64,000 bases of DNA from Bolinopsis microptera. Taxonomy: Eukaryota > Ctenophora > Tentaculata > Lobata > Bolinopsidae. The notes beneath the pieces are model-generated. The model did not search any database. It saw only the letters and a list, made by a program, of their open reading frames with translations, and was not told the origin of the DNA. The translations under genes and the position numbers were made by a program. The stretch spans positions 3,925,230 to 3,989,229 of the forward strand of contig NC_087079.1 in assembly GCF_026151205.1 (NCBI RefSeq), written 5' to 3'. Shown here one piece after another: positions 47,544-59,541 of this stretch; within the stretch, counting starts at the first letter, position 1, and every line of letters begins with the position of its first letter.

Positions 47544-50036
47544 TACCGCCTGTAATGGAGTGTTATGTTATGTATCCTGTACACGCGGTGTGTGTGTGTA
47601 CTGAGTAGCCAATGACTAGACCCATTGATTAGATTCAGTATCTGTTGTGTTACACTGAGCTTTACATTATATTATCATAATTATTGCTGTTAAGGCTTTG
47701 TGTTAAGGCGGTTAGTTTAGCAACAGTGGGGATAGTTGTTATAGACTTCCTGCTCACAATGGTGTTTTTAGCTGAGATTATAATAATATTACATAATATG
47801 CACATTATTCATGTAGCTCCAATCATTGTTGAAGCATGTACGGGATTGCATATTAAATTATTGGCATAATGTTATGTTGGCCACACGTACAGGAATCTTG
47901 ATTTCGGAATCACGAGAATGCGAACACTGTATACTTGGCAATGATAACTTAGTGAGCTACTCGGGAAATTAATAAAGTATGTAACTTAATCCGTAATATT
48001 GTTGATGCATCATGTGAGTTTACCCTGGCTAGTTGCTACGCTGTTTGTTATGTATTGATTCTATGTATTGTTATATTGTGTAAGTTACCATAGATTAACT
48101 TAAAGTTGAAGTTTAATGATAATTAAGTGAATTAAGTTGGAGATCTTTACTCATTCAAATTGCCATAATTTTTCATTTGAGTAACACGAATTTTAATTAG
48201 CTACTTGGTCATTTAACTTTTAAAATTATAAAGAAATCAGTGAAACGAGGTAGATTTTAACAAAGTTCAATACAAAAATAAGTAACAAGGAGTTGCTAAG
48301 TATCAAATCGACGAATACACGAAACACGGAAGAGATAGGATAATGCCATGTGAACGAATTAACAAAATATTTCACTTTCACTTCATAAAATACTTCATTT
48401 TCAATCTTTCACTAACATTACTCACGTCGGGCACTAAAAAAAGTGCAACACATCTTCATCTTTACATACATTGCTAAAACCTAGTCCTATCTGGTAAGGT
48501 GATCCATGTAACTCCCCTTCCTCTTCAGCATAATTCACATTACTTCCCTTCCTCTTCAGCATAATTCACATAACTCCCATTCCTTATAAGCATTATTCAC
48601 ATAACTCCCATTCCTTATCAGCATAATTCACATAGCTCCCATTTGCATTCCTCATATTATAATTATCATAATCGCTTAAAATCCTCCATTTTATTACCAT
48701 AACATGCGGTAAAGTCGTCCCAAAAGTATGTTTTTGTTGATATTATTGGAATCATTATTAGATTAAATGAGGAAATAATTTCAACAGTTTAAAAGGAAAA
48801 TGGTGTGTTTAAGTTCTTGACAGTTCAAAAGTGTTCGGTACGTGATCATCAAACCGGTGTTTTCCATAATATTTTCATTTCCGGTTAGCCACGACCGAGA
48901 GATATGCTGGTAATTAACACTATGTCTCATATTATAACCAAGAGCGTGTGTATTATTATAACAGTGTAGTGTCACATTGGGTTGCTATATATCTGCCAAT
49001 TTCACCAGAGACGCACTGCAATGTTGGCAACAGTCACGTGAATATTCAGCCGATCATTTGTGTTATTGTGGTGTGATCTTATTCGTGTACCATGATCAAT
49101 GATCATTAGGTCAGGGTTGAGTTTTAAAGTTTTGCCATCCTTGCGATTTCGAGTAATTATTTGCGATTTCCATTCATAATAAGATGGAAAACCACTTTTA
49201 ACATTTTATGAGACTGATGGTATTAAAATATCTTTAAAAAATAAAATTTAGGATTTGACTGTTCCTGAGAAGAGAACTTATAATGTTGAAAAAAACTGTG
49301 AACTGTCAGTTTAATAAACGAACTTAAACACCCCATTTACTTCCTTTGAAAACAATTCATCATCATTTTTAACAATATCACCGCGTTATATTAAGTTTAC
49401 TTCAAAAAAATTGGGATCTAAAATAAACATTAAACAGATCATTGAAAAAGACAAGTTATTGGGAAGTTCCGGAAATTTCACACACTTAAAATTAGCCAAA
49501 AAAAGCGAGTCCAAGCCCGTGCCTCTAGAGTGTTAACAGTAGAAATATAATGATATAACTAATATATTACAACTATCTAAGTAGAAACATCGTACAAACG
49601 ATTAAGAGAGTTTTAAACTGCAAATAATATACAAGAGCCAAATTCCTGCAAGAGCCAAATTCCTGCAAGATTCACATTCCTGCGAAGGACTGATTTAACC
49701 AAGCCACTCAATTGAGATATCATTGTTCATGATATTTAAAAACCGCAGCTTATTTGTGATCTCCCTTACATTGGGAAATACAACACTGCACAATCCATCG
49801 ACAACAATCTATTATATCTAGATTTTCTCCGAACTCATTATCAAAACCTTTACAAAAACTATGTATCAGCATCAAGATATTTATTATGGCTTTTATCATT
49901 AAACCATATTTATACTCTCTCATTAAATAAAAATATGAACGTTGCCAATGCGATTTATATCAGTATTACATAGAAAGTATAAAACAAATTGCACAGTACA
50001 ATGGTAGGGATAGCTAAATGACTAGAAACTAACATT
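47544..50036. other. Intergenic region FDX2-TMEM64
   Basis: AT-rich, with no supportable gene. It holds the minisatellite at 48.5 kb and a short 18-bp tandem (CAAGAGCCAAATTCCTG) at about 49,632-49,685. Confidence 0.4.
48505..48650. repeat. Minisatellite, about 35-bp unit, four to five copies
   Basis: The unit is CATAACTCCCATTCCTTATC plus AGCATAATTCA, the first copies carrying CTCTTC in place of TTAT. Confidence 0.85.
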
Positions 50037-51351
50037 TCATTTAAAAATCGAAGGCTGATTTATTATTTTTTGCTTGGACATGAGGATGGCAGAAGCAGAT
50101 TTGGATCTGGAATGTCCCTTCTTGAATCCCTCGCCCGACTCCAAGTCTCCCTTGTCAGTAGTATCACTGCACTTGTTGATCTCCTGGCGCGCAAGCCGCG
50201 CCACAAATATCATCAGGACAAGACTTATAAGGAGTTGAAAGGAAAAGAGAATGTAACTCTCACCGTCGTTACTCACAACATCCTTTATACTCCGCAAGGT
50301 AGTTCCAAAATAAGTGTTCAGTGCCTGAGTGGGCAGGAGGCCGATGCACGTTGCGAACGTGTACTTAAAAATGCTAATATCAGTGAGGGCGAACACACCG
50401 TTTTGGAATCCGAAGGGCAGCGGAGTTAGTCTAAAGAGTGCGATCACCTTAACACCGTTCTTTCCCTCGATAATCCTGAGCATGGGGTTTATGAGGGCTG
50501 CATCGTCACCATCAGATAAAAGCCGTTCAATACATCCGGGTAAGCACTTCCGTATCAGGACAAACGCAATGACGGACCCGACCGTAACGGAGATGAAGAT
50601 TATGAGCATGCCCAGCCAGAAACCGTACATGTAGCCAGCCGCTATGTTGAGGATGAGGTACCCGAAGGAGCCCGGCAGGGAGATGATGGTGAAGAGAACT
50701 ACGAAGATTATTCCGCTCTGCCATCTTGGTAACGCGTCCAGCCAGTTCAAGAAATCCTGTAAACAGTTTTGTTGTAATATTGAGTCTAAACTTACCGATG
50801 GTTATCACGGGGGGGGGGGGGGGGGGGGGGTCCGGCGGGTTATCATGATACTAACCAGAATTGGTTACCATATTTTTTACGAATACTTTCGACTGACGTA
50901 TCCCTGGATGGGGATTGGGGAAACTAAGTCAATAATAAACCATCTCGATTACAAAGTTTCTTCTAAATACTCACCTCAAGATGGTCTCTACAGAATATGA
51001 AGACCAGACAACACACAATAAGGAACAGGATGAAGGGAACTCCTGCTTTCCATGTTCGTTTTGTGTTCGCTGTTTTCTTTGCTACCAACTGATCAAGCTT
51101 GGTCTGAAACAGGTGAAATAAATGATAAGTTGCTAGTCACGTGACTGGATCAAATCTTTTTAATAACTAAACGTTTGGAATTGATAAAACATACACGATA
51201 AAATTAAAACCAATCACATCGAATTGATGATGACTAAACTGGGTTAATGTGAGAGATCAAGTGAGGAATGTGTGAGGTATTTGTGGAATTTTACCTGTTG
51301 TCCAAGACAATTGTGTGGTAACAGCTCCTCCTCGTGGACACAGTAATTCAT
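50037..51351 (-). CDS. TMEM64: TMEM64-like VTT-domain (DedA/SNARE-associated) membrane protein
   Basis: Exons on the minus strand: 51358-51295, 51103-50975 and 50756-50037, phases consistent. The first ATG in the visible 5' exon is 51,351, giving 301 residues; an earlier exon may exist. Seen: one N-terminal hydrophobic segment (F-I-L-F-L-I-V-C-C-L-V-F-I-F), then the VTT core with G-S-F-G-Y-L-I-L-N ... G-Y-M-Y-G-F-W-L-G, F-R-L-T-P-L-P-F-G-x-Q-N and G-L-L-P-T-Q, and a basic Ser-rich tail. Known: TMEM64 resides in ER membranes and affects calcium pumps and Wnt signalling; VTT relatives scramble lipids. TMEM41/VMP1 are less likely because of the L-T-P-x-P-F-G-x-Q-N wording. Confidence 0.82.
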
Positions 51352-51871
51352 CAGCTGACTGGAAGAGAATTACGTGTTATATTATTATATACACAGGAAT
51401 TAACACGTGTTATTTGGGAGAATGCACATGTTAAGTCAACGGAGAAAACATTATATGTTATTATGTTATGCTTCATACCCTAGTGCTTCATGCTTCACAT
51501 TAAAACAGCCGATCTAGCCACAACAAACACAATATGTAAACGTATTAATTTAAAGCACTAATTGTCTTAATTAAATTGAATGAAAAAGGAAGCAGAGCAG
51601 GTCTAGTACGCTAAGTCCTGACGAAATATCTGTGAGATATATGATCTTTCAAATGTACGCTAATTCTAAAAGTTAAAAACATCAGTGCGACAAAGCATTA
51701 TTCAAGTGACAAGTCAAAAGCCATGCTGGAACAATATGTGAAATCCAGGTGAAAATGAAAGTGAAATTGTCTCGCATCACAAACAGCCTAAAACCAACGA
51801 AGAGCTAAAATTCAGCAGTTAGCAAAACAAATGGATCAAAAAAATCCCAGCGACCAAACTGAAACGTCACG

Positions 51872-51934
51872 TGACGTCACAACATCACGCATCGTCACAA
51901 ATTTACGTGACGTCACAAAAATCACATGACGTCA
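51872..51934. promoter_or_regulatory. Cluster of three perfect CRE sites (TGACGTCA)
   Basis: TGACGTCA at 51872-51879, 51908-51915 and 51927-51934, plus a half-site CACGTGACG. It lies about 520 bp upstream of the first visible TMEM64 exon. By established CREB/ATF specificity these are high-affinity sites; control of TMEM64 is an inference. Confidence 0.7.
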
Positions 51935-52368
51935 CGTAACGGTGTTTGCGGTACCTGTCAACGGAGGAGGGCGACATCAAGATGGCATGTTGCTGGGGTG
52001 ACAGCACGTGTTGGTGATGAGTGGAATGGGGGATGTTTGTTGGTGTGTCCCGGGTCTGTTCATTCACTGTTATGTCCCACTCTCGGTGGTCATGTCGCTA
52101 AATGTTAGAATCCAGTTTAAATCTTATGGTTGGTGGGCTAGACAGTGAAACACGCAAATGTAGTGTATACTTCGTTAAATTACATCATTAGCTACAAAGG
52201 AATTAAGTTGGTTAGTTTTATTAGTACTATATATACGAAGATCTAAAATGCCTCAAACAATCGAGAATCAAATAACCCAAAAAAATACACAAGGTAAATG
52301 GAGATGAACTACACAAAAATATAGCTTCAAAAATGAAGCTTCAAAAAAGAAGAAAAAAACTAAGAACC

Positions 52369-55317
52369 TTATCTTTCAACTTTGCATCTATTTAAACCCA
52401 AGCAATTAGTTCTATACTTCTCAATATACCTAAATTCCTCCCTATTTAATCCCCTGGGGTTACATTCTTTCAAAATGGCAAATTTATAGTTGTCAATAGT
52501 AAAAATGTCACTGTGATGTTCATAGGCATGAATCGAAAGGGCTGATTTATTACGATCCTCTACTTTAAAACAGGCTCTGTGTCCATTGACACGTTTATGA
52601 AAGTTTTGCATTGTTTGCCCGAAATAAGTGTCTTCTACAACTATCTCATAACCTTCTTCCTTTATAAGATTACAAAGCTTACATTGGGCCACATAAATAA
52701 CATTTTTAGATTTACAATTATATCTGATAGGAACTACTAGCTTCTGTCCATTAACTACAAATTCTTCCCCTGCCCTACACATATGCCTGCATGTTCGGCA
52801 TCTTGGTGCATTGCATTTCTGAGTCCACTCTGAATTATTTTCTGCCGGTGTTCTGCAGATAGCACTGTTTCTCAGTACTCTGTTACCAATCGAGCAGCCT
52901 TTCTTCGATGCCACCGTGATTTGTGTTGGGCCTAATAGTGCTTCAATGTCCGGTTCCAACTCCTTTAAGACTGATTTAAGCTGGGGCATCTCCGAGAGGT
53001 GTTGGACTGAAAACACCATGGAAGTTTTTTGGGGAACATGAACACTTCCTTCTGAGTTGGGTGGAGGATTGAACAGCTTCTCCAACACTTTTGGCTCTAA
53101 GGCGTTCAGTTTCGCTGAGTCGTGTCCACTACGACGCAAATCCGATTTCAATTGCTGTAGGTCCGCCTGCCGTGTATCCTCTCTTGAGTTCCTGTTAGCA
53201 ATCCGAAGCATTTGGGAGAAGGCTACGGAGTTAAACACGTGTTTTGGGTGGAAACTGTCAGTACGGAGAAAATTCCTGGCATCTGTCGGTTTGGTGTAGA
53301 GCTTATATTGGATCTTGTTGGTTGTGTCCAAATACAAGGTTATGTCCAGGAAATTCACCTCCTTCCCCAATTCCCAGCTGCCAAACCTTATCCCGTATTC
53401 CGCTGCCAGTTGGTTCAGTTTCTGTACAAAAGAATCAAACTGCCTTGCCGTACCCTTCCAGATTATGAAGCAGTCATCGATGTAGCGTAAAAACAGTTCA
53501 ATGAGACTATCCCAAGGGAGATCTTTCCTAAGTTTTTTATGCATAAGCCAGTGCAGAAATAGATCAGCGATCTGCCTTGAATCGCATCCCCCTGTTGGGA
53601 TCCCTTTCTCCGACTTATAACAATTGTCTCGGAACGTAACACAAGAGTGGTTAAAGGAGAGTTTGGTGAAATTCAGCAAAGCGTCCTTAGTCCTTTCAGA
53701 TGTGGTTCGATCCGATTCAAAAGCGTCCGCCATGGCCTCTAGTGCTAAACGTGGGTTAATGGAGGGGTACAGGGCTTCCACGTCCAGGGTGGCTAGTAGG
53801 GTGTTTCCTCTTGGTGGGGATGAGTTGTGTTGCTCGATTTTCCTCATAAGATGGGGAGTGTCAAGCAGGAATTCATCTCCACAGTAGTCCTGGCTGATTT
53901 TTGTTAGGTGTGGGCTTGACCATTGCCCTAGTCTATAGAGGGGGCCATGCTTTGCTGCATTGATGAATCTTTGTGGTGGTACAACCTTGTTCCTGATTTG
54001 TTCTTCTGATAGCTTGTGTACTTTGAACAAGGGCCAGATTTTTGGTGGTACTGGTCTGTAATCCGGGCTGTGTTTCATGTTATTATCCGTGTTGAGACCT
54101 GTTATTATAGTCTTGTCCTTAGATGTTATGTGCCCAATGTGTTCTTGGGCCAGGACCTCCTTAACTATCTCCGTTCTGGTGTTCTCCATGTAGTCTTCAA
54201 TAGTAGAATCTAATTTCGTATACTTCCTAGTATCTGATATCTCCTCTTTTATCGTGTTTACGACGACGTCATAGTCCAGGATCAGTGTGGCTCCCCCTTT
54301 ATCGGCTTTTGTTACAAACACTCTTTCTTCTTTTATGAGTTGTAGCAGAAGTTTCCTTCCTCGGATTTCGTCTTTTCCTAGATTACTTTCAGGTGTGGAT
54401 AGCTGTGTGTTCGCGACCCATCCTAGTAATCTAGTTTTCAACTGATCCAGTAGGGGATGGCTGTAGTCCGGGTGGGAGGTTCCTGACACACGCATGTGTC
54501 CGTGGATGTCTTCTTCTCTGGAGTCTGAATCAATCCAGGGTCTCTGTTTGAAGTAAGCCTTCCACTCAAGCTTCCTGATAAAGTTTTGGCAATCAAAAAG
54601 TAAGTCTTCTCTGTCCGCTTTGTTAGATTCAACAAAGTTGAGCCCTTTAGCCAGGTACAAGTAACATTGTTCAGGTACCTGAACAGATGAAAGATTTATG
54701 ACAAGTTTTTTCTCCACTATTTCAGCTACTTTTCGAGCGAAAAATTCGGCCTTGCGCTTTTTACGATTTTCCTTGTATCGGCGATACATGGACTTCCGTT
54801 GTTCAGGAGACCTCTTACCTTTCTTCCGTTTACTTCTTAGTTTCAGTTGAGGTGCCTGCACTGGCTGTACTTTGAAGAAAGCGATCTTTTTCTTCATTTT
54901 CTTGTTTATACTCCTTATGACTGGATTTATCCTCTTGTTGATCGCGTCACTTAAACTCCTTCTACCCATATCCGGGTTCGCTACTAAAAAAGAATGCTCT
55001 GATCGACTTATGTCTTCTTCGAGTTTCTTGACGTCTCTTTGTGCTTCTACTAAAGATAAATCCAGTAACTGCTGTCTAGCACTGAATAATATCAAGTCTT
55101 TCCTTAATTCAAGGTCTTGGTACAAGTAGTTTTTCCCTATCTTTGGGTTAACACTTGATACTATCTTGGTGGCGCAGAGATCTCGATTGTTGGTGACCAG
55201 TTGTAGGAGGTCGAATTGAGACATTCTATTCTCGTATTTACTATGCAAAATAACCAACTCATTAACATCGTTGTCTGTAGGACCCATAGCGGTGATTAAA
55301 AACACTGGCGTCAGCAA
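52369..55317 (-). mobile_element. Penelope-like retroelement, intact RT plus GIY-YIG ORF (982 aa)
   Basis: One uninterrupted frame; a second Met (MGPTDND) lies ten codons in. Seen: K/R-rich N-terminal basic region (about 130-190), K-A-D-K-G-G-A finger motif, RT motif A L-D-V-E-A-L-Y-P-S-I, motif B G-I-P-T-G-G, motif C R-Y-I-D-D-C, N-F-L-D-I and K-P-T-D-A. After a Cys cluster (C-x4-C-x2-C) come N-V-I-Y-V-A-Q-C-x2-C and Y-F-G-Q-T ... R ... H, the GIY-YIG endonuclease. Known: Penelope-like elements prime cDNA at nicked DNA. Lack of any stop suggests it is active or very young. No terminal repeats (pLTR) or hammerhead core were found in the near flanks. Confidence 0.95.
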
Positions 55318-57487
55318 GATAAATAAACATGTGAGGTTAGCACTATTCTTCTGGGGCTGGAAGTGTTCTCCTACTTCTTTCGATGAAAAGTCGGATTGTT
55401 TAGATTATCTTAATATTATCGTATTATGTATGTTAGAGAGCTGCACGCCGGCGTTATATTTAAAACCTCCGCTACAAAATCATCTGATTTATTAGGAGCA
55501 ATATTACGCTAAGCATAATTTCACATGGTCGATCTTACGACTTTCTGTAGTTTGTAGAAAACTATAGTGTACAAGCAACAGTAAATAGTTAAAATTACAT
55601 AGCCCGACTCAATATCAACCAATAAGACCCACTGACCAGTCACCCCCACACAATGCCGCCCAACTCAACACAATGCCGCGATTTTGTACAATCGGCGGCG
55701 TAAAGCAGTGGTATTTGTACAAGTAAAAGAGAAATAAATGAGCGTGGAAATGGAACTGCGGGCATAATAAGACACAGTACTAAAATGGTAAATTATGTGA
55801 TTATCTAGACCAAGGCACTACAGGTTATCAATTGGATTAAGCTTGTTGTAAATTAGAACCCAAGATTATTCAAATATTATTATTTAGTGAATTTGAATGC
55901 GAACGTAAAAATCAAATATCTTGCCTTCATAAACAGTTGGCCCAAAACCACAACATGAGGAACAAGAACTGAAACAAGCCCGCCTAGAATGAAATATGTT
56001 GGCTAACGCAGGCACAAAGAACTGTGTTAATTTCAACCTCTCTAATTAGCCCCACCAATCCGTGAGCAAGTAGCAGCATTACTTGTCACATTAACCAGAA
56101 TACACTCGGAAATACCACCGGGATAAAAGTGAACAGTAATGAGGCGGTGCCGAGTTGTTACAGTGTAATTTTAGCATAATATAATGTTTAGTTGTGTGGG
56201 ATTACTGCAATGGTGAAGCGGATAAATACACTATATACACACACACACACACACACATGCTATAGTGTATACATTTTCATCTAAACAATACCAGGCACTC
56301 ACATGTGCAAGGAGTAGGGGTGTATTGTTTTATATATTATCATATCAGTTCTACTGTCATGTCGGGAGTGTGGGGAAGCAGTGACATTCAATAAGCGACA
56401 TTTATAAGCTATCATCATTGTATTTTGGTTAAGCAATCCGGAAACATCATCAGTGAGTCAGTTCATTGTACAGGATATTATGTTTTTCAGTACTAGTTCA
56501 TTATGCTGCACTCGCTCATTAGTATGCATTAAGCAGCATTATATCACAGGTAAATTCATTGCATTTTTATTCACAAAACTACAGTGCAGTAAATTCGTGT
56601 CAATGAAGCTCTCATTTCGTTACATTCGCAGGCATATCACAGTGATAAGGCCAAAATATGGTCGATTATAATAGGATTAGTGATCATGTAAAACAAGTAT
56701 TGATATTGATAATAATAAGGTTATAATTTCTGGGAATAATTGCAAGTTTAGTGCCTTGGTGTCAATACAAATACCGATCAGAGAGCAACATTTGCGAAAA
56801 TTCAGAAATACAACTACAAGAACGAATTACTGCGGACATTAATAGCTATTTGTACGCAAATAAGAAAACATGTGATGTCATCTACCATGGAACTATTTCA
56901 AAGCTAATTACCGTCGGCAAAAGCAGTTCCACTTCACAAAATGTATTATTTAACGGCAAGATTAATAACACAGTTATAATTAACCCCGACAAAACGAATG
57001 TGGTCACAGTTGTTGGAAGATGTAAAACGCAACCAAACGTGTAGCCGCGTGAAGTGAAGCGATTATTCCAACCGAGTCACACCCTACGAGAATAATCATC
57101 TAGAGAAACTATCATGTTTAGTGATCGACAGTAATGGTTAAACGAAGTACAGAATCTAAATAAGGGGTAATGACGAAGCACCTCAGAGCTGAGTCAAGGT
57201 AATAGTGAACGGTAATCTGCAAAACAAGATGCTGTTAAAGTATGCATTAGCTTTAGAAAACTGGCCGGTGCTTAACACCAGCGAGTTTCGCATAATTAAA
57301 ATGATTGGCTTAATGTCTACTACGTTATCTTCTGCACAATCAACTGTTATAATATATGACAAGTTTAAAGCATGACCTAGCATCTGGATCAGTGAGAGAG
57401 CATAATATTGCACTAAATAATCACGTGATAGCTGCAATGCAAGCTACAGGAGGGTGGTTCTAGAATCATCTAGAGAGTGCTCACTGT
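55318..57487. other. Intergenic region
   Basis: No gene was recognised. A (CA)n microsatellite lies at about 56,235-56,257. A 97-codon plus-strand ORF at 56,751-57,044 resembles nothing known and is probably chance. Confidence 0.4.
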
Positions 57488-57880
57488 TCACCTATACTCG
57501 TTAGGCTCCTCCTCGATATCAGCATCACACGCTCCACAAATCTCAACTAGAGAGGGAACAGGAGGAGAGCTCTCTAGAGTTTGGATAGAAGGAATTAGAG
57601 GCGCTACCTCTAGATACAGAGTCTCTAGATACAGGGTGTCTCTACCACACTCTCCGTTACCACTGCATACTGTGCTACTGATATCTCCTTCACTAGTTGT
57701 CACTGATGGAGGGTCCTCTACTTTAGAATCCTCTGTTTCAGAGTCCTCTAATGGTGCGGTGTCCGGCATGTCCGGTATGTCCGGCATGTCCGGCATGTCC
57801 GGCATGAGAGTCCGGGAGTTGGTTGGTTCTGGTAGATCCAGAGTGTACGGGTTGGCAAAGGAGAGATGGTTCAAAAGCAA
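57488..57880 (-). CDS. Candidate terminal exon of an unrecognised gene
   Basis: On the minus strand a CAG acceptor (57,881-57,883) opens a frame L-L-L-N-H-L-S-F-A-N-P-Y running to a stop at 57,488. It is acidic, Pro/Ser-rich, with five M-P-D/M-P-D-like triplets from a 9-bp repeat (57,765-57,804) and a doubled T-L-Y-L-E. It ends D-I-E-E-E-P-N-E-Y-R. I do not recognise it. The opposite strand is also open for 138 codons, so strand and coding status are uncertain. Upstream exons would lie beyond 58 kb. Confidence 0.4.
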   Translation of the reverse strand: MLLNHLSFANPYTLDLPEPTNSRTLMPDMPDMPDIPDMPDTAPLEDSETEDSKVEDPPSVTTSEGDISSTVCSGNGECGRDTLYLETLYLEVAPLIPSIQTLESSPPVPSLVEICGACDADIEEEPNEYR

Positions 57881-59541
57881 CTGGTTCAAATAAAAGTAAG
57901 CCAATTTACCGTAAAATGTACAGATTGGTGTGGCTCAGTGAACATAACATGATTTTAACATACAGCAGACTATTGAGACAAATAATTAAAACACAAGTTC
58001 ATCAATTTTAAAATTGTCTCGTAATTAAAAAACACGTACATTAAATGAGAAAGTGTTATCTCCCTCACCCAGTAGATAAGATAAGATATGATGAGATAAG
58101 AAAACAGACAGTAGGTGAACCAGATGGCTGCTAATCTCACGAGTAACGGTGCCTCATGATTTACGAGGATTGTGGGCTAATTATACCTTATAAAGCGACT
58201 AATTACCCCAATCAAGACAATGATGAGGCGACTTAACGAAAATTCGGAACAAGTCAGAAGCGATCAAATTGCAATAATGACACATCTGATTAATTGATTA
58301 TCTCAGCATGTGTGAGCACAGGTAGGAGAAATTGGAAACCATCTCGAGGGTGGTAGCTGGACTCAGTTTTAGGGACCCTTCCTGTTGATAACTGTGTGAA
58401 TGGTGTGTAATCATGATCTAGACTTAGTTATCGTCATTGATGATTTGGTGATGGGACAGTGCGTTTCTGAGGTCTGAGATGAGAGATAAAACACGTCGAG
58501 CTAAAACTGAAGCAGGTTCTTCATCGGGTACTTTTATGGTAAGAACTAAAGCTCAGTAAATCTATTAAAACACCGCCCACTGTTTACGTCAATAAAAATA
58601 TTTTACCCTTTTGTTTCTGAACACAAAGGAAAGTGCTCAAATTACAGGAGTGACAAAGCCACTCATTACCGCACCTCCACTGCGCAACGCCAATAAACTA
58701 GCCACGCTATTTTAACCCCTAACGGAGAAAAAAGACAAAAAGCCTGAGCACTGTGCATGTGGTCAGGCTTTTTGTGGGCAGATAAAATAAGTGGGCAGAT
58801 CTGGCGAGTGACTGTTGTATGAGAATGGTGAACACGAGAAAAACATGTACTACACAGAGTAAAGGTGCTTTGTCCAATCAACCTGCTGGACATAGACTGA
58901 TTGTTCAGAATATTATAGAGCTGTAGTAGATGATCAATCATCCTCATGCTGTTTACTTTTAACATTGAAAGTTGTACGGTAATTAAATGGGCAATCATTC
59001 TATTATTATTCGTGAAAAATCACCATAATTAAGAATCAATAAAAATATGACAAAACTTTAATTGATAGTAATTAAAGAAAAAGTCGACATACAGCCACAG
59101 TTTGAACTTTGTAAAGCTACTCACACAGTTGCTCAGCAGGAACCGCTACTGGGGGTGCTACATGTGGTCACACCTAGACACAGGGTTAGTGTTAACAATT
59201 CAAGATTCTGAATGTGGTCAGGGAAGTAAACAGTATAATATAAAGTTTGCAATGATTCAAATGATTTCATGATTTATTTTAGAATTTAAGTTGAAGTTTT
59301 CATTTGAAAGTTCAATTTCAATTGTTGAAGTTTGATTCAATTAATCATAAAAGAATTAATGCTAAATGACGATAAGAACCAAATCAATTATAACACCAAT
59401 CTACATTTTAGAGCTAAACCAACGAATCAATGTGATCCAAAATCAAAAATGATTCCCCATGGTCAGAAAAACAAACAAAGCACGTATAAATTTAACTTAA
59501 TTATAGGTTTTAAACTAAAATTCTGAAAATTAAAAAACGTT
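57881..59541. other. Intergenic region with a hairpin
   Basis: A perfect 13-bp stem (ACAAAAAGCCTGA/TCAGGCTTTTTGT) with a 15-base loop at 58,733-58,773. Nothing else was recognised. Confidence 0.4.

Noticed and set aside
47684..47869. Hydrophobic 61-codon ORF after FDX2
   Set aside because: AT-rich hydrophobic frame with no context or motif; probably chance.
53057..54213. Plus-strand ORFs within the Penelope-like element
   Set aside because: Shadows of the 982-codon minus-strand frame.
52240..55500. Hammerhead ribozyme in the Penelope-like element flanks
   Set aside because: No CTGATGA...GAAA core was found in the near flanks on the element's strand.
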